Below, piece by piece: positions 9,222 through 16,748 of a stretch of DNA of 64,000 nt. Every line of letters begins with the position of its first letter. Positions within the stretch are counted from its first letter, which is position 1. A program made the translations under genes and the position numbers. The notes beneath the pieces were generated by a model. That model worked only from the letters and a program-made list of their open reading frames with translations. It made no database searches and was not told the DNA's origin. Origin of the DNA: an uncultured Pontibacter sp. (GTDB taxonomy: Bacteria > Bacteroidota > Bacteroidia > Cytophagales > Hymenobacteraceae). Location: contig NZ_CANLMZ010000004.1 of the NCBI RefSeq assembly GCF_947492645.1, forward strand, positions 62,001 to 126,000, given 5' to 3'.

Positions 9222-9941
9222 TTAGGCAGCCAGTCGGGCTACATATTTTACCAGCGAACGCTTGGCAATTGGCAGCAGCGAGTGCTCCAGCGGTACCGGT
9301 ATTTTAGAAACCACAGCAAAAGTGGCAGGGTTCGGCAATTCATGCCGTTCTCGCAGCAGCTGCACTTTCAGGTTTTCGTGGGTTTGCGCCAGCCCACGCC
9401 GTACTGTTTGCAGGTGCTGCGTATTTATGCCCCTGTACTTCTCGTAAGTGTTCTCAAAAATTGTAATGCGGTACAAGTATACCTGCGTTTCTTTACCCGG
9501 ATAAGCCTCCAGGAAAAGATAGCCTTCGTTGTGGTAGATAGGCGTGATGCCGACGGGACTGATCTCAAGGTGGCGCTCCACAAAATCGTACAGTTCCTTA
9601 CCCGACTCTACTGCTTCGCCAAACAGCGGTGCGGCATATTGAATGATGTCCTCGATCTGCTGCATGGTTTCGTCGTCCTCAACGATCTTTTCATATACCA
9701 GTTCCAGCTTCTCGAAATCGGCTCGGCTAATGCGCTGCGGAAACTGCTCGTAAACCAACTGTTTATGCTCTTTTACTTGCAGCAGGTTGCGGTAATGCAT
9801 AATCAGATCAGAGAAAACAGGGTAGAGGCGCTGCTCCCCAAACTCTGCTTTGGCAGCCTGCAGATAAGCCAAGAGCAGGTACTTTTTATACTCAAAATCA
9901 ATTAATCCCTCGGTTAGCCAGTTGATGGGTAGGGTGTTCAT
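9222..9941 (-). CDS. conserved hypothetical protein of Bacteroidota
   Basis: A 239-residue soluble protein without signal or membrane segment (MNTLPINWLTEGLIDFEYKKYLLLAYLQAA). The N-terminal half is predicted helical with many charged residues; the second half has a strand-rich stretch (YHNEGYLFLEAYPGKETQVYLYRITIFE). I recall proteins with this start as conserved hypotheticals in Cytophagales, often with no assigned domain. Monocistronic, with 255 bp upstream before the HPF gene, where nothing clear beyond promoter-like AT-rich DNA is seen. Confidence 0.75.
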   Translation of the reverse strand: MNTLPINWLTEGLIDFEYKKYLLLAYLQAAKAEFGEQRLYPVFSDLIMHYRNLLQVKEHKQLVYEQFPQRISRADFEKLELVYEKIVEDDETMQQIEDIIQYAAPLFGEAVESGKELYDFVERHLEISPVGITPIYHNEGYLFLEAYPGKETQVYLYRITIFENTYEKYRGINTQHLQTVRRGLAQTHENLKVQLLRERHELPNPATFAVVSKIPVPLEHSLLPIAKRSLVKYVARLAA

Positions 9942-10196
9942 AGGCCTTCAACTTTAAGGTTAATGTTTCTGAATTAAACGAAATAGCAAAGGGTTCGGGT
10001 TTACTTCTTTACCTTTTTAAGCGAAAATTTCCCTTGCCTGTTTGGTTTCATACACACCCATTTCCTGCTGTTGCCCTGCTATCAGGCAGGCCTGCACCAC
10101 TAACAAAAGCGAGCTCCTTACGTTATTATAGCAAGATTGTAAGGTAAGGCAGCGTTTTTGCCCCTTGCTAAAACATTTACGTTTAAAAGAAGACTT

Positions 10197-10502
10197 ATGA
10201 ATTATACAGAGAATTTTGAAGGCATAAAGTTAGATGTGCAGGCAGTAGATATCGAGATATCAGATGTGATACAAGAAAACATCCGCAAGAAGATTTCAAA
10301 GTTAAAGCGCCATGCCAAGAAGATAGACTCGGTGGATGTATACTTTAAGGAAGAGCCAAGCCAGTCTACAAACACAAAGAGTGTGCGTATGCGTGTTGGC
10401 GTGCCAGGCAACGATGTTTTTGCCCAGGATGAAGGAGACAATTGGTATCAGTTGCTGGACAATGTAGAGGATAAACTTACACGTCAGTTGGATAAAAAGT
10501 AA
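10197..10502 (+). CDS. HPF/RaiA family ribosome-associated translation factor
   Basis: A 101-residue protein of the short hibernation-promoting-factor type: KLDVQAVDIEISDVIQENIRKKISKL, then VYFKEEPSQSTNTKSVRMRVGVPGNDVFAQDEG and DNVEDKLTRQLDKK. Family members bind the 30S decoding region and help store ribosomes in stationary phase. The ATG at 10197 is preferred over 10158: a promoter-like TTTG (10157-10160) and TACGTTTA (10178-10185) lie between them. It lacks the long C-terminal dimerisation domain. A large palindromic terminator follows. Confidence 0.85.
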   Translation: MNYTENFEGIKLDVQAVDIEISDVIQENIRKKISKLKRHAKKIDSVDVYFKEEPSQSTNTKSVRMRVGVPGNDVFAQDEGDNWYQLLDNVEDKLTRQLDKK

Positions 10503-10512
10503 ATCACCGCTT

Positions 10513-10570
10513 AAGTTTTAAAGCAAAGAAGGGCGCTACCATGGTAGCGCCCTTCTTTGCTTTAAAACTT
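10513..10570. terminator. perfect 58-bp palindrome, bidirectional terminator
   Basis: A 29-bp arm (AAGTTTTAAAGCAAAGAAGG then GCGCTACCA) is followed directly by its exact reverse complement, with no mismatch and no spacer. GC-rich core, A/T flanks on both sides. It lies between the HPF gene (+) and the leftward membrane-protein operon, so it can stop transcription from both sides. Confidence 0.85.
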
Positions 10571-10629
10571 ATCAAATGAATCTGTGAAAGTCAGAAAAAG
10601 AAATGTGCAGTTTTCACACTTTATAAGCT

Positions 10630-10902
10630 TTACATTTTGTCAATCATGTCACCAAGGTCGCTCACCCCTAAAGTGAACATGAAAAGGACTATGGCAAGTA
10701 TGATTTTCGCAACTGCCGGAATCTGGAAACCTAACCTTCTTTTTAGAAACACATTTGTCTGGGGAAGGTAGAGCAGGGCCAGCAGCAGGTACATGATACC
10801 CGGTACAGGATGCACCAAAACCATGTTTAATATGGCTACCACCAAAAGTACTACAGCAAATATTCCGCTTAATATGTTGCTGGCATTTATTGTCTTGTTC
10901 AT
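10630..10902 (-). CDS. small membrane protein, paralogue of 12690-13019
   Basis: A 90-residue protein with three membrane segments (about 10-28, 33-48 and 66-82) starting MNKTINASNILSGIFAVVLL. The C-terminal half, LLALLYLPQTNVFLKRRLGF and GVSDLGDMIDKM, matches the protein encoded at 12690-13019 in length, spacing and ending, so the two are paralogues. ATG at 10902 is preferred to the upstream 10977 since it gives a clean N-terminus. Last gene of the leftward membrane-protein block. Function unknown. Confidence 0.75.
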   Translation of the reverse strand: MNKTINASNILSGIFAVVLLVVAILNMVLVHPVPGIMYLLLALLYLPQTNVFLKRRLGFQIPAVAKIILAIVLFMFTLGVSDLGDMIDKM

Positions 10903-11039
10903 AATGTATGTCTTTTTAGTATAAATGTAAGCCTTTGTAATAAAGCCTGTATGGTGTTGCTTCGGATAGCAGGCCATACTTCACGGCTCAAAATTTTGCA
11001 TTATCGCTGCTCGGCAGGGTAGGCTAGGGGGCCATGCTT

Positions 11040-12284
11040 TTACTTAAAACCGAACAGTAACGGGAAAAGGAAAACCACTATTACCGTCCAGGCAAAATAA
11101 ACGGGAATGTAAAGTACAATGGCCTTTCCTACTTCGGTTATTGCAGCTTTTTTTGTTGCCGATTTGTAAAGCATAACCGTAACGAGTAGCAGGTGAATAA
11201 GCATTAACACGTTGCCGCCCAGCACAGCCACTCGATTTGGCGTAATTCCCCACTCCGAAATCCGGAACGAGATAGCAGACAGCGCAATGCCATTTACGAC
11301 AACAGTAACTACCGATAACAAAAGAAGTACCCAGATACCCGAAACAGCGCTTGACTTTGTAGAGCTTTCGGCAACCGAGAAGAATATCAATGCCATCACA
11401 CCAATCAGCAACAAGTTAAACAGCAACAGGAATTCGCGGTCGTTGTAAGGGTCTTTGCCGGAGTACATGATGGCGAAAAGGTAAATTACCAGCATCACTA
11501 AAACCAACGGGCTGAATATTTTGGCAATAACAGGCGATACTTTATTTACCAGCTGCGGATTGGTTTGGGTAAGGTAAGTGCCTACTATAGGCGCTGCCGC
11601 CAGCCCAAAAACTCCTACATACTCAAAGTATAACTGCTCTATCCGAAATCCTATCAACGCGAAAAGCCCAATGGTAATGCCTGTCATGATGCCACCTGCA
11701 AGCAGTATAAGGGTTGTCATCACAATCAAGTCGCCGTTATACTTTAGGTAGTCGAGCCTGCGGTTATGGTCATTCAGGTTATTTCCAACAAAGGCAGCGC
11801 CAAGCAGTACCCACAGCAGCAATGGCAAATGGAGGCAGGCCAACACCAGGGTATCGCTGGTAGTGGATGCCGGAAGAGCGTTGATATAAACAAGTGATAC
11901 CAGCAACATGGCGCCGATATAGGCAATTTGTTTTGGCTGCAACTTATTTTTCCAGGCGAAATAGGCCGCCAGGAGAGGAAGAAAAATAAACCCTATATTT
12001 CTGGGATAAAAGAACTCCTCATCAATCTGGAACATGGCGGGTACTTTGGCAATGAAGCCTGCCAGCAAAGAGGCAATAAGCACAATCAGAAATTCTTTGC
12101 TCGTTCCCCAGTTAATCTCATCGCTTTCGTAGTGCAGTCGCTCGTGCCAGAAGTCTGCAAGTGCGTTGCCTTTTAACTCCGGATAAAGCGAACTGAACTC
12201 CCGCTTAAAAGGCGTTTTGTTGCTACGGTACAGCCTTTCAAGCTGACCAGGATCGTTTAAATGGGCTCGTATTTCGTCTTTCAT
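11040..12284 (-). CDS. polytopic membrane protein, DUF4153-like
   Basis: A 414-residue integral membrane protein: a soluble N-terminus of about 60 residues (MKDEIRAHLNDPGQLERLYR) and about eleven to twelve membrane segments. The late motif ISEWGITPNRVAVLGGN resembles the YGLTPNR-like motif of DUF4153 permeases, but the protein is shorter than usual, so I give this only as a resemblance. It is flanked on both sides by small paralogous membrane proteins, which suggests a shared membrane complex. No function known. Confidence 0.75.
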   Translation of the reverse strand: MKDEIRAHLNDPGQLERLYRSNKTPFKREFSSLYPELKGNALADFWHERLHYESDEINWGTSKEFLIVLIASLLAGFIAKVPAMFQIDEEFFYPRNIGFIFLPLLAAYFAWKNKLQPKQIAYIGAMLLVSLVYINALPASTTSDTLVLACLHLPLLLWVLLGAAFVGNNLNDHNRRLDYLKYNGDLIVMTTLILLAGGIMTGITIGLFALIGFRIEQLYFEYVGVFGLAAAPIVGTYLTQTNPQLVNKVSPVIAKIFSPLVLVMLVIYLFAIMYSGKDPYNDREFLLLFNLLLIGVMALIFFSVAESSTKSSAVSGIWVLLLLSVVTVVVNGIALSAISFRISEWGITPNRVAVLGGNVLMLIHLLLVTVMLYKSATKKAAITEVGKAIVLYIPVYFAWTVIVVFLFPLLFGFK

Positions 12285-12353
12285 GGCTGTTTTCTAAGTA
12301 TCTGACTTAATATTGACGCTACCTTATTATCGTCTTCGGCGGGTTTTTGAATA

Positions 12354-12644
12354 TTAGCTTCCGGCAAATGGCGACCCGAAAATGCCAACAGCAAGCTCAG
12401 CCCATATAAGGAAAAGCGCGACCAATACGACTGCGATGATCCCGATGCGGTAGTCCAGGTTCTTTACCTTTCTGATTATAAGCTCGCACGTTAGGCCGGT
12501 AGCGAGAAGTAAAATGCCCATGATGATAAAGTCAGCCAGGTCCCAGTTTACTTCGTTAGTAAACTGCATGGCTATGAGCGGAATGAGCAAAAGCAGCCCT
12601 ACTGAGAGCACTATCAATTTGAGTCTTTTGTTTGGCGTGATCAT
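12354..12644 (-). CDS. small three-to-four-segment membrane protein
   Basis: A 96-residue hydrophobic protein (MITPNKRLKLIVLSVGLLLL, then IIMGILLLATGLTCELIIRK and IGIIAVVLVALFLIWAELAVG). I recognise it as a small conserved Bacteroidota membrane protein of unknown role. It sits in the middle of the leftward operon, 45 bp after the preceding gene and 69 bp before the large membrane protein. Confidence 0.75.
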   Translation of the reverse strand: MITPNKRLKLIVLSVGLLLLIPLIAMQFTNEVNWDLADFIIMGILLLATGLTCELIIRKVKNLDYRIGIIAVVLVALFLIWAELAVGIFGSPFAGS

Positions 12645-12689
12645 GATTTTCTGTTTTTATATGGATAATTCGTTTTACTAAAATCAGGG

Positions 12690-13019
12690 TTAGATGCTTT
12701 GCGTCATCATTTCTATCTTGTCAAATAGTTCACCCACCCCCATAGCTGCCCAGATAATAAACATGCCCAGGAGAATTTTCAACAGCCACATTTTAGGGAT
12801 CGAGAAGCCAGCTGTTCTTTTAATTATGGCATTTACCGGAAGAAAATAAACCAGGGAAAGAAGGATTATAAAAATTCCGAAGCCGGTGTCGCCCCCCCAA
12901 AACGTGTTTACTACGCCTATTGCAAAAAATAGCGTTCCAAATAGCCAGCTGATGATTGTCAGGGCTGTTGATCCGTCGTTCACGGCTGTTTCTCCCTGCA
13001 GTTTCTGTTCGTCTTTCAT
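12690..13019 (-). CDS. small membrane protein, paralogue of 10630-10902
   Basis: A 109-residue protein: soluble N-terminus (MKDEQKLQGETAVNDGSTAL) and three membrane segments. Its ILLSLVYFLPVNAIIKRTAGF and GVGELFDKIEMM align with the protein at 10630-10902. The MKDE start is shared with the 414-residue protein at 11040-12284, a hint of common assembly or regulation. Role unknown. Confidence 0.75.
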   Translation of the reverse strand: MKDEQKLQGETAVNDGSTALTIISWLFGTLFFAIGVVNTFWGGDTGFGIFIILLSLVYFLPVNAIIKRTAGFSIPKMWLLKILLGMFIIWAAMGVGELFDKIEMMTQSI

Positions 13020-13086
13020 GATGTCATACTTTTAAAGTTTTCGATAAAGTTTTGACTATAGTTTAAATGTTGTTCTGATGATTAGG

Positions 13087-13425
13087 TTAATCCCACATGG
13101 TGCCGTGCAACCCCAAAACGATACCAAGCCACAGCACAATGAGGAGCACAGCCAGGCTTAGCACCATAGCAAAAATGGCTCTCCAACCGCCTTGGAAGCG
13201 CAGGTGGTCCATGTTGAAAAAGAACAGCCCGCCCAGCGCACCGGCAGCCGGAACGATGAGAAGTGGTTTGATCATCCAGTATTCCGGCCACTCCGGATTA
13301 GGCGCTCCGGCTCCAAGCAAAAAGAAAGCTATGAGAGCTAAGCCAATTGCTGCGCCCTGCAGCATCCGCTTGCCAGCAGAAGCCGGATGGATGGGCTGGT
13401 TTTGATATTCATGTTTAGGTGCCAT
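13087..13425 (-). CDS. small membrane protein (sometimes annotated KefB-like)
   Basis: A 112-residue protein starting MAPKHEYQNQPIHPASAGKR with three membrane segments after residue 25. Motifs GAGAPNPEWPEYWMIKPLLI and MDHLRFQGGWRAIF recall a small Bacteroidota family that databases sometimes call potassium transporter KefB; nothing in this short protein supports K+ transport, so I do not adopt that name. ATG at 13425 is chosen because the upstream extension to 13488 would cross the operator at 13475-13491. First gene of the block. Confidence 0.75.
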   Translation of the reverse strand: MAPKHEYQNQPIHPASAGKRMLQGAAIGLALIAFFLLGAGAPNPEWPEYWMIKPLLIVPAAGALGGLFFFNMDHLRFQGGWRAIFAMVLSLAVLLIVLWLGIVLGLHGTMWD

Positions 13426-13474
13426 AGCAGTACAGTTTAAGTATGATGTAATGTGCTTTTGTTTTGTGTAAAGT

Positions 13475-13491
13475 ACTTTGAAATGCAAAGT
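13475..13491. promoter_or_regulatory. dyad operator ACTTTG-N5-CAAAGT, copy 1
   Basis: A 17-bp inverted repeat with arms ACTTTG and CAAAGT, 50 bp upstream of the small membrane protein start at 13425. On the reverse strand it overlaps a TATACTTTG box usable as a -7 element. The same arms and spacing recur at 14457-14473, so both are probably bound by the adjacent winged-helix regulator. Confidence 0.65.
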
Positions 13492-13508
13492 ATAAGTATA
13501 AAAAAATA

Positions 13509-13817
13509 TCAGATGTCTTTCCTGTTGCTTAAAATTAATTGCTCCAGGGCATCTAAGTGGCTGGTGAAGGCCTCGCGCCCTGCATCGGTGGCGTGGTAGG
13601 TAGTGTTAGGCTTACGGCCCACAAACTGCTTTTCCACACGCAGATACGCTGCGTCTTCCAGCGCACGCAGGTGGCTGGCCAGGTTTCCGTCTGTTAGTTG
13701 CAGCGTATCCTTCAGCGTACTGAAATCAACCCGGTCTTCCACCATCAATACCGACATAATACCCAGTCGTACCCTGCTTTCAAAGGCTTTATTTATATTG
13801 TCAAGGTAATCTTTCAC
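13509..13817 (-). CDS. winged-helix transcriptional regulator (HTH_34/MarR-like)
   Basis: A single winged-helix domain: NINKAFESRVRLGIMSVLMV, DFSTLKDTLQLTDGNLASHL (recognition helix region) and QFVGRKPNTTYHATDAGREAF (wing and last helix). I recognise the PF13601-type regulator common in Bacteroidota. The reported start is GTG at 13817, which gives MKDYLDNINKAF as in homologues and begins 8 nt after the stop of the upstream gene; an ATG at 13859 would overlap that gene by 35 nt. It is encoded with a membrane protein and flanked by two copies of a dyad, so it probably represses both units. Confidence 0.85.
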   Translation of the reverse strand: MKDYLDNINKAFESRVRLGIMSVLMVEDRVDFSTLKDTLQLTDGNLASHLRALEDAAYLRVEKQFVGRKPNTTYHATDAGREAFTSHLDALEQLILSNRKDI

Positions 13818-13824
13818 AGGTTTG

Positions 13825-14448
13825 CTAGCGTTCGTATTTAAAGTACACCAGCGTACCATACACTATGTGCAGCACTCCAAAACCTATTGTCCAGGCCAGT
13901 AGCCCGTAGCCCACAAAGAAGCTGGCAAGCAAGCCCAACGCAATTTCCAGGATGCCCAGGTACCGGATATCGCTCAACGTATACTTGCTGGCGTTTAACA
14001 AAGCACAACCATAGAAAACAAGCATCACGGGTGCAACCAAGTACAGCAAATTGTGATAAAACAGGGCCACACAGAAAACACCGCCTGCCGCCAAAGGAAT
14101 GAACAAGTTAACGAGCATGCGCTCAGTTTTGCTGTCCCAGACGCGGTGGTTGGTTTTGCGGGCGTTGCGGGCCGTAAAATAAGTAGCCGAGCAAAGTGCC
14201 AGTATAAAAACAAGTCCGGCTACGGCCAGAATAAACAAAATTGATTCCTGGGTTAGGTGAAGGCCCAGGTTTTGGCTATAGTTTATCTTGTTTGTAACCA
14301 GGTGCCATTTTACAACCGCTGCACCTACAAGCGCCGAAACTCCGGCCGCTACGCCCGAAAGTCCGCTGAGCGAAATAAACCGGGAAGAGCGGTCCATGAT
14401 CTTACGGATCTCGTGCAGGTCTGCTAACTGGTCTTGCTGTTGGTTCAT
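13825..14448 (-). CDS. conserved membrane protein paired with winged-helix regulator
   Basis: A 207-residue protein: a short soluble N-terminus (LADLHEIRKIMDRSSRFISLSG) and six membrane segments. Proteins with this start are found just upstream of small winged-helix regulators in many Bacteroidota, so the pair is conserved, but no function is known to me. Its start is 9 nt from the dyad at 14457-14473 and it is the first gene of a two-gene unit. It may sense a membrane signal for the regulator; that is inference. Confidence 0.8.
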   Translation of the reverse strand: MNQQQDQLADLHEIRKIMDRSSRFISLSGLSGVAAGVSALVGAAVVKWHLVTNKINYSQNLGLHLTQESILFILAVAGLVFILALCSATYFTARNARKTNHRVWDSKTERMLVNLFIPLAAGGVFCVALFYHNLLYLVAPVMLVFYGCALLNASKYTLSDIRYLGILEIALGLLASFFVGYGLLAWTIGFGVLHIVYGTLVYFKYER

Positions 14449-14456
14449 GATAAAGT

Positions 14457-14497
14457 ACTTTGAGTTTCAAAGTTAGTAATGCTTTACGTAATGTCAA
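14457..14497 (-). promoter_or_regulatory. promoter with overlapping dyad operator, copy 2
   Basis: Reading leftward: TTG (14497-14495), 19-bp spacer, then TAACTTTG (14475-14468), an exact -7 match. The dyad ACTTTG-AGTTT-CAAAGT at 14457-14473 covers the -7 box and the expected start site, as for a repressor. It precedes the membrane protein/regulator pair. Confidence 0.7.
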
Positions 14498-14601
14498 GGC
14501 TTACGGCTGAATATTTTCTAAATAATATCTTCATGAAAAAAAGTAAAACAAGCTCTAGCCATCTATAGTTATACTTAGCATTTCCAGGAAAAAGTAAACC
14601 G

Positions 14602-15384
14602 ATGGCTGACACATACTATAAAAACAAAACTATACTTGTAACCGGTGGTGCACAGGGCATTGGCTTGGGCATGGCACAGGCTTTTGCCAGGGCAGGGGCC
14701 AATACTATTATAACCGACGCCGATGAAGAGGCAGGCAAGGAGGCTGTGGCATTTTTGAAGGAAGATAAGCTTAGCGCTGAGTTTATACTTTGCGATGTTT
14801 CTCAGGAGCATGAAGTAGTGTCGCTGATGAAGCAAGTAGGAGAGAAGTATGGCCAGCTGGATGCCCTCGTAAACAATGCAGGCATAGCAGACCCTTTTAT
14901 GGAAAGCCTGGATAAAATGCAGCTCTCTGAATTTGACAGGATTTTGGCTGTAAACCTGCGAGGGCCGCTCTTATGCTCAAAGTATGGCTTACCGCTTTTG
15001 CAACATGCAGCTACTCCGGCCATACTTAATATCAGTAGCACCCGGGCGTATATGTCTGAGCCAGATACGTTTGCTTATTCTGCATCAAAAGGTGGGTTAG
15101 AGGCGCTCACGCATTCACTGGCGGTAAGCCTGGCAGAAGAAAGAATAAGGGTAAATGCCATTGCCCCGGGTTGGATAGAAACTGGCGCTTGGCAGAAAAA
15201 AAGCAAAAGCTACACCCCCAGGCATAGCAAAGAGGATAAAGAGCAGCATCCTGTAGGGCGGGTTGGCACTCCCGAAGATATAGCAAGTGCCGCTTTATTT
15301 CTGTGCTCAGACCAGGCGGGTTTTATTACCGGGCAAAGCCTAACCATAGACGGCGGCATGACTATCAAGATGATTTATAAATAG
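14602..15384 (+). CDS. SDR family oxidoreductase
   Basis: A 260-residue classical short-chain dehydrogenase. The cofactor motif TGGAQGIGLG is at residues 14-23, NNAG near 91, and the catalytic Ser in ILNISSTRAY with Tyr-X3-Lys in FAYSASKGG. The C-terminal IDGGMTIKMIY is typical of glucose-1-dehydrogenase/3-ketoacyl reductase-like members. The substrate cannot be named. Upstream at 14571 there is a TATACTT copy but no clear -7 box. Confidence 0.9.
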   Translation: MADTYYKNKTILVTGGAQGIGLGMAQAFARAGANTIITDADEEAGKEAVAFLKEDKLSAEFILCDVSQEHEVVSLMKQVGEKYGQLDALVNNAGIADPFMESLDKMQLSEFDRILAVNLRGPLLCSKYGLPLLQHAATPAILNISSTRAYMSEPDTFAYSASKGGLEALTHSLAVSLAEERIRVNAIAPGWIETGAWQKKSKSYTPRHSKEDKEQHPVGRVGTPEDIASAALFLCSDQAGFITGQSLTIDGGMTIKMIYK

Positions 15385-15528
15385 CGGCTGAGCGGGCAAA
15401 CAGGTAGGCATTATACTACGCGCTGGCTCGGCTGACAAAAGTAAAGTAAACTGCAAAACTTAATATAAAGCCAACTAAGACAACCAAGTATGGCAGTAAC
15501 CTGTAAAATATAGCCAAAAGTTTTGCCT

Positions 15529-16173
15529 ATGGTATCTACTCCAGATAACCCGACATTGATTTACGTAACAAACCCTATGTGTGCCTGGTGCTACGGGTTT
15601 ACATCGGTTGTTCGTCGCCTGCGTGCTTTGTGGCAGGGCAGGCTAAAAGTACAAGTGCTGTTCGGCGATTTAAACGCGCACGCTACTGCGCCTATGCTGC
15701 AATCAGAAAAAGACCAGATGGCTGTAAGCTGGCACCAGGTGCAGGAAAGAACGTACCTGCCATTTGATTACAGGTTTTTTAAACAACAGGATTTTGTGTA
15801 CAATACTGAGCCGGCCTGCAGGGCTTTGCTTTGTGTGCGCCTGCTACGCCCCGTGCTTACCCTGGAGGTGCTTCGCGCCATACACTCTGCTTTTTACGCC
15901 GATGGCCTGGATATTCGGAAGCCGGAGGTACTGGCCCGCATTGTAGGCATGTTCGGGATATCAGAAAACCTTTTCCTGACCTTGTTTGAGTCTGAAGAGA
16001 TTATGCAGCAGATGGAGGATGAGTTTGGCTATGTGGATGATATTGGCGCCACTACTTTCCCGAGTGCTTTTATCTTGAACGGGCATGGCATTGAAGTTAT
16101 TGCCCGCGGCTTTACCGAACTGCACGAGTTGGAGCAGCGCATTTTGGAGGTAATGCAGTATGCCAAGAGGTAA
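15529..16173 (+). CDS. DsbA-family thioredoxin-fold oxidoreductase
   Basis: A 214-residue protein with CAWC in TNPMCAWCYGF (residues 18-21) and the cis-proline loop GATTFPSAFIL near the C-terminus, with a helical insert between, as in the DsbA/FrnE group. No signal peptide is present, so it acts in the cytoplasm and is closer to FrnE-like disulfide oxidoreductases. ATG at 15529 was chosen over TTG at 15523. It lies alone, 144 bp after the SDR gene. Confidence 0.85.
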   Translation: MVSTPDNPTLIYVTNPMCAWCYGFTSVVRRLRALWQGRLKVQVLFGDLNAHATAPMLQSEKDQMAVSWHQVQERTYLPFDYRFFKQQDFVYNTEPACRALLCVRLLRPVLTLEVLRAIHSAFYADGLDIRKPEVLARIVGMFGISENLFLTLFESEEIMQQMEDEFGYVDDIGATTFPSAFILNGHGIEVIARGFTELHELEQRILEVMQYAKR

Positions 16174-16388
16174 AAAGCCAAAGGCTATACTTTGCAAGGC
16201 CCCGGGAACTAAGTGCATGTAGCTGCCATTTGCTGCACTTAAGTGGTAAGGCATGCTAAGTTTATACTTTAATTTAGGTTTTTAGAGGGTTTAAGGATAT
16301 AAATGCATACTTCTCGTTGCCAAAATATTCAATTGTTCGTATATTTAGCAACAAGAGCTCTTTTGCTCTGTACGTGAGCTAAACCCTT

Positions 16389-16748
16389 ATGAGAAGCAAA
16401 ACAACAACAAACCAAGTAGACGAGTATCTCGAAAACCTGACTCCTGAAAAACAGCAATTAGCAACCGAAGTTCGCCGCATTATCCAAGCTTCAGTAGCGC
16501 ACCTCGAAGAATGCGTGCGCTGGGACTGCGCCTGCTACTTTTTTTACGGCCCGGTATGCTACTTTGCTTCCTCGCGCAGCGGCATCCACTTCGGTTTTTT
16601 CCGTGGCAAAGAGTTATCAGACCCAAGCCGCAAGCTTGTAAGCCGCAATGGCCAGAACCCTCACATCAAAATAAGAACACTACAGGATATCGACGAAGAT
16701 TACTTTTCGGAGCTGGTGCGTGAGGCTGTGCATTTAAACCAGAACTAG
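16389..16748 (+). CDS. DUF1801 domain-containing protein
   Basis: A 119-residue protein of the YdhG-like/DUF1801 fold: DEYLENLTPEKQQLATEVRRII, CYFFYGPVCYFASSRSGIHFGF, and KIRTLQDIDEDYFSELVREA. Members are small alpha/beta proteins of unknown activity. Its TAG overlaps the TAG of the convergent transporter gene within a shared CTAG. A promoter-like TTG-N20-TATATTTA is seen upstream around 16317-16347. Confidence 0.85.
   Translation: MRSKTTTNQVDEYLENLTPEKQQLATEVRRIIQASVAHLEECVRWDCACYFFYGPVCYFASSRSGIHFGFFRGKELSDPSRKLVSRNGQNPHIKIRTLQDIDEDYFSELVREAVHLNQN

Noticed and set aside
13087..13425. Name KefB potassium transporter
   Set aside because: Only 112 residues with three membrane segments; no Na/H-antiporter domain.
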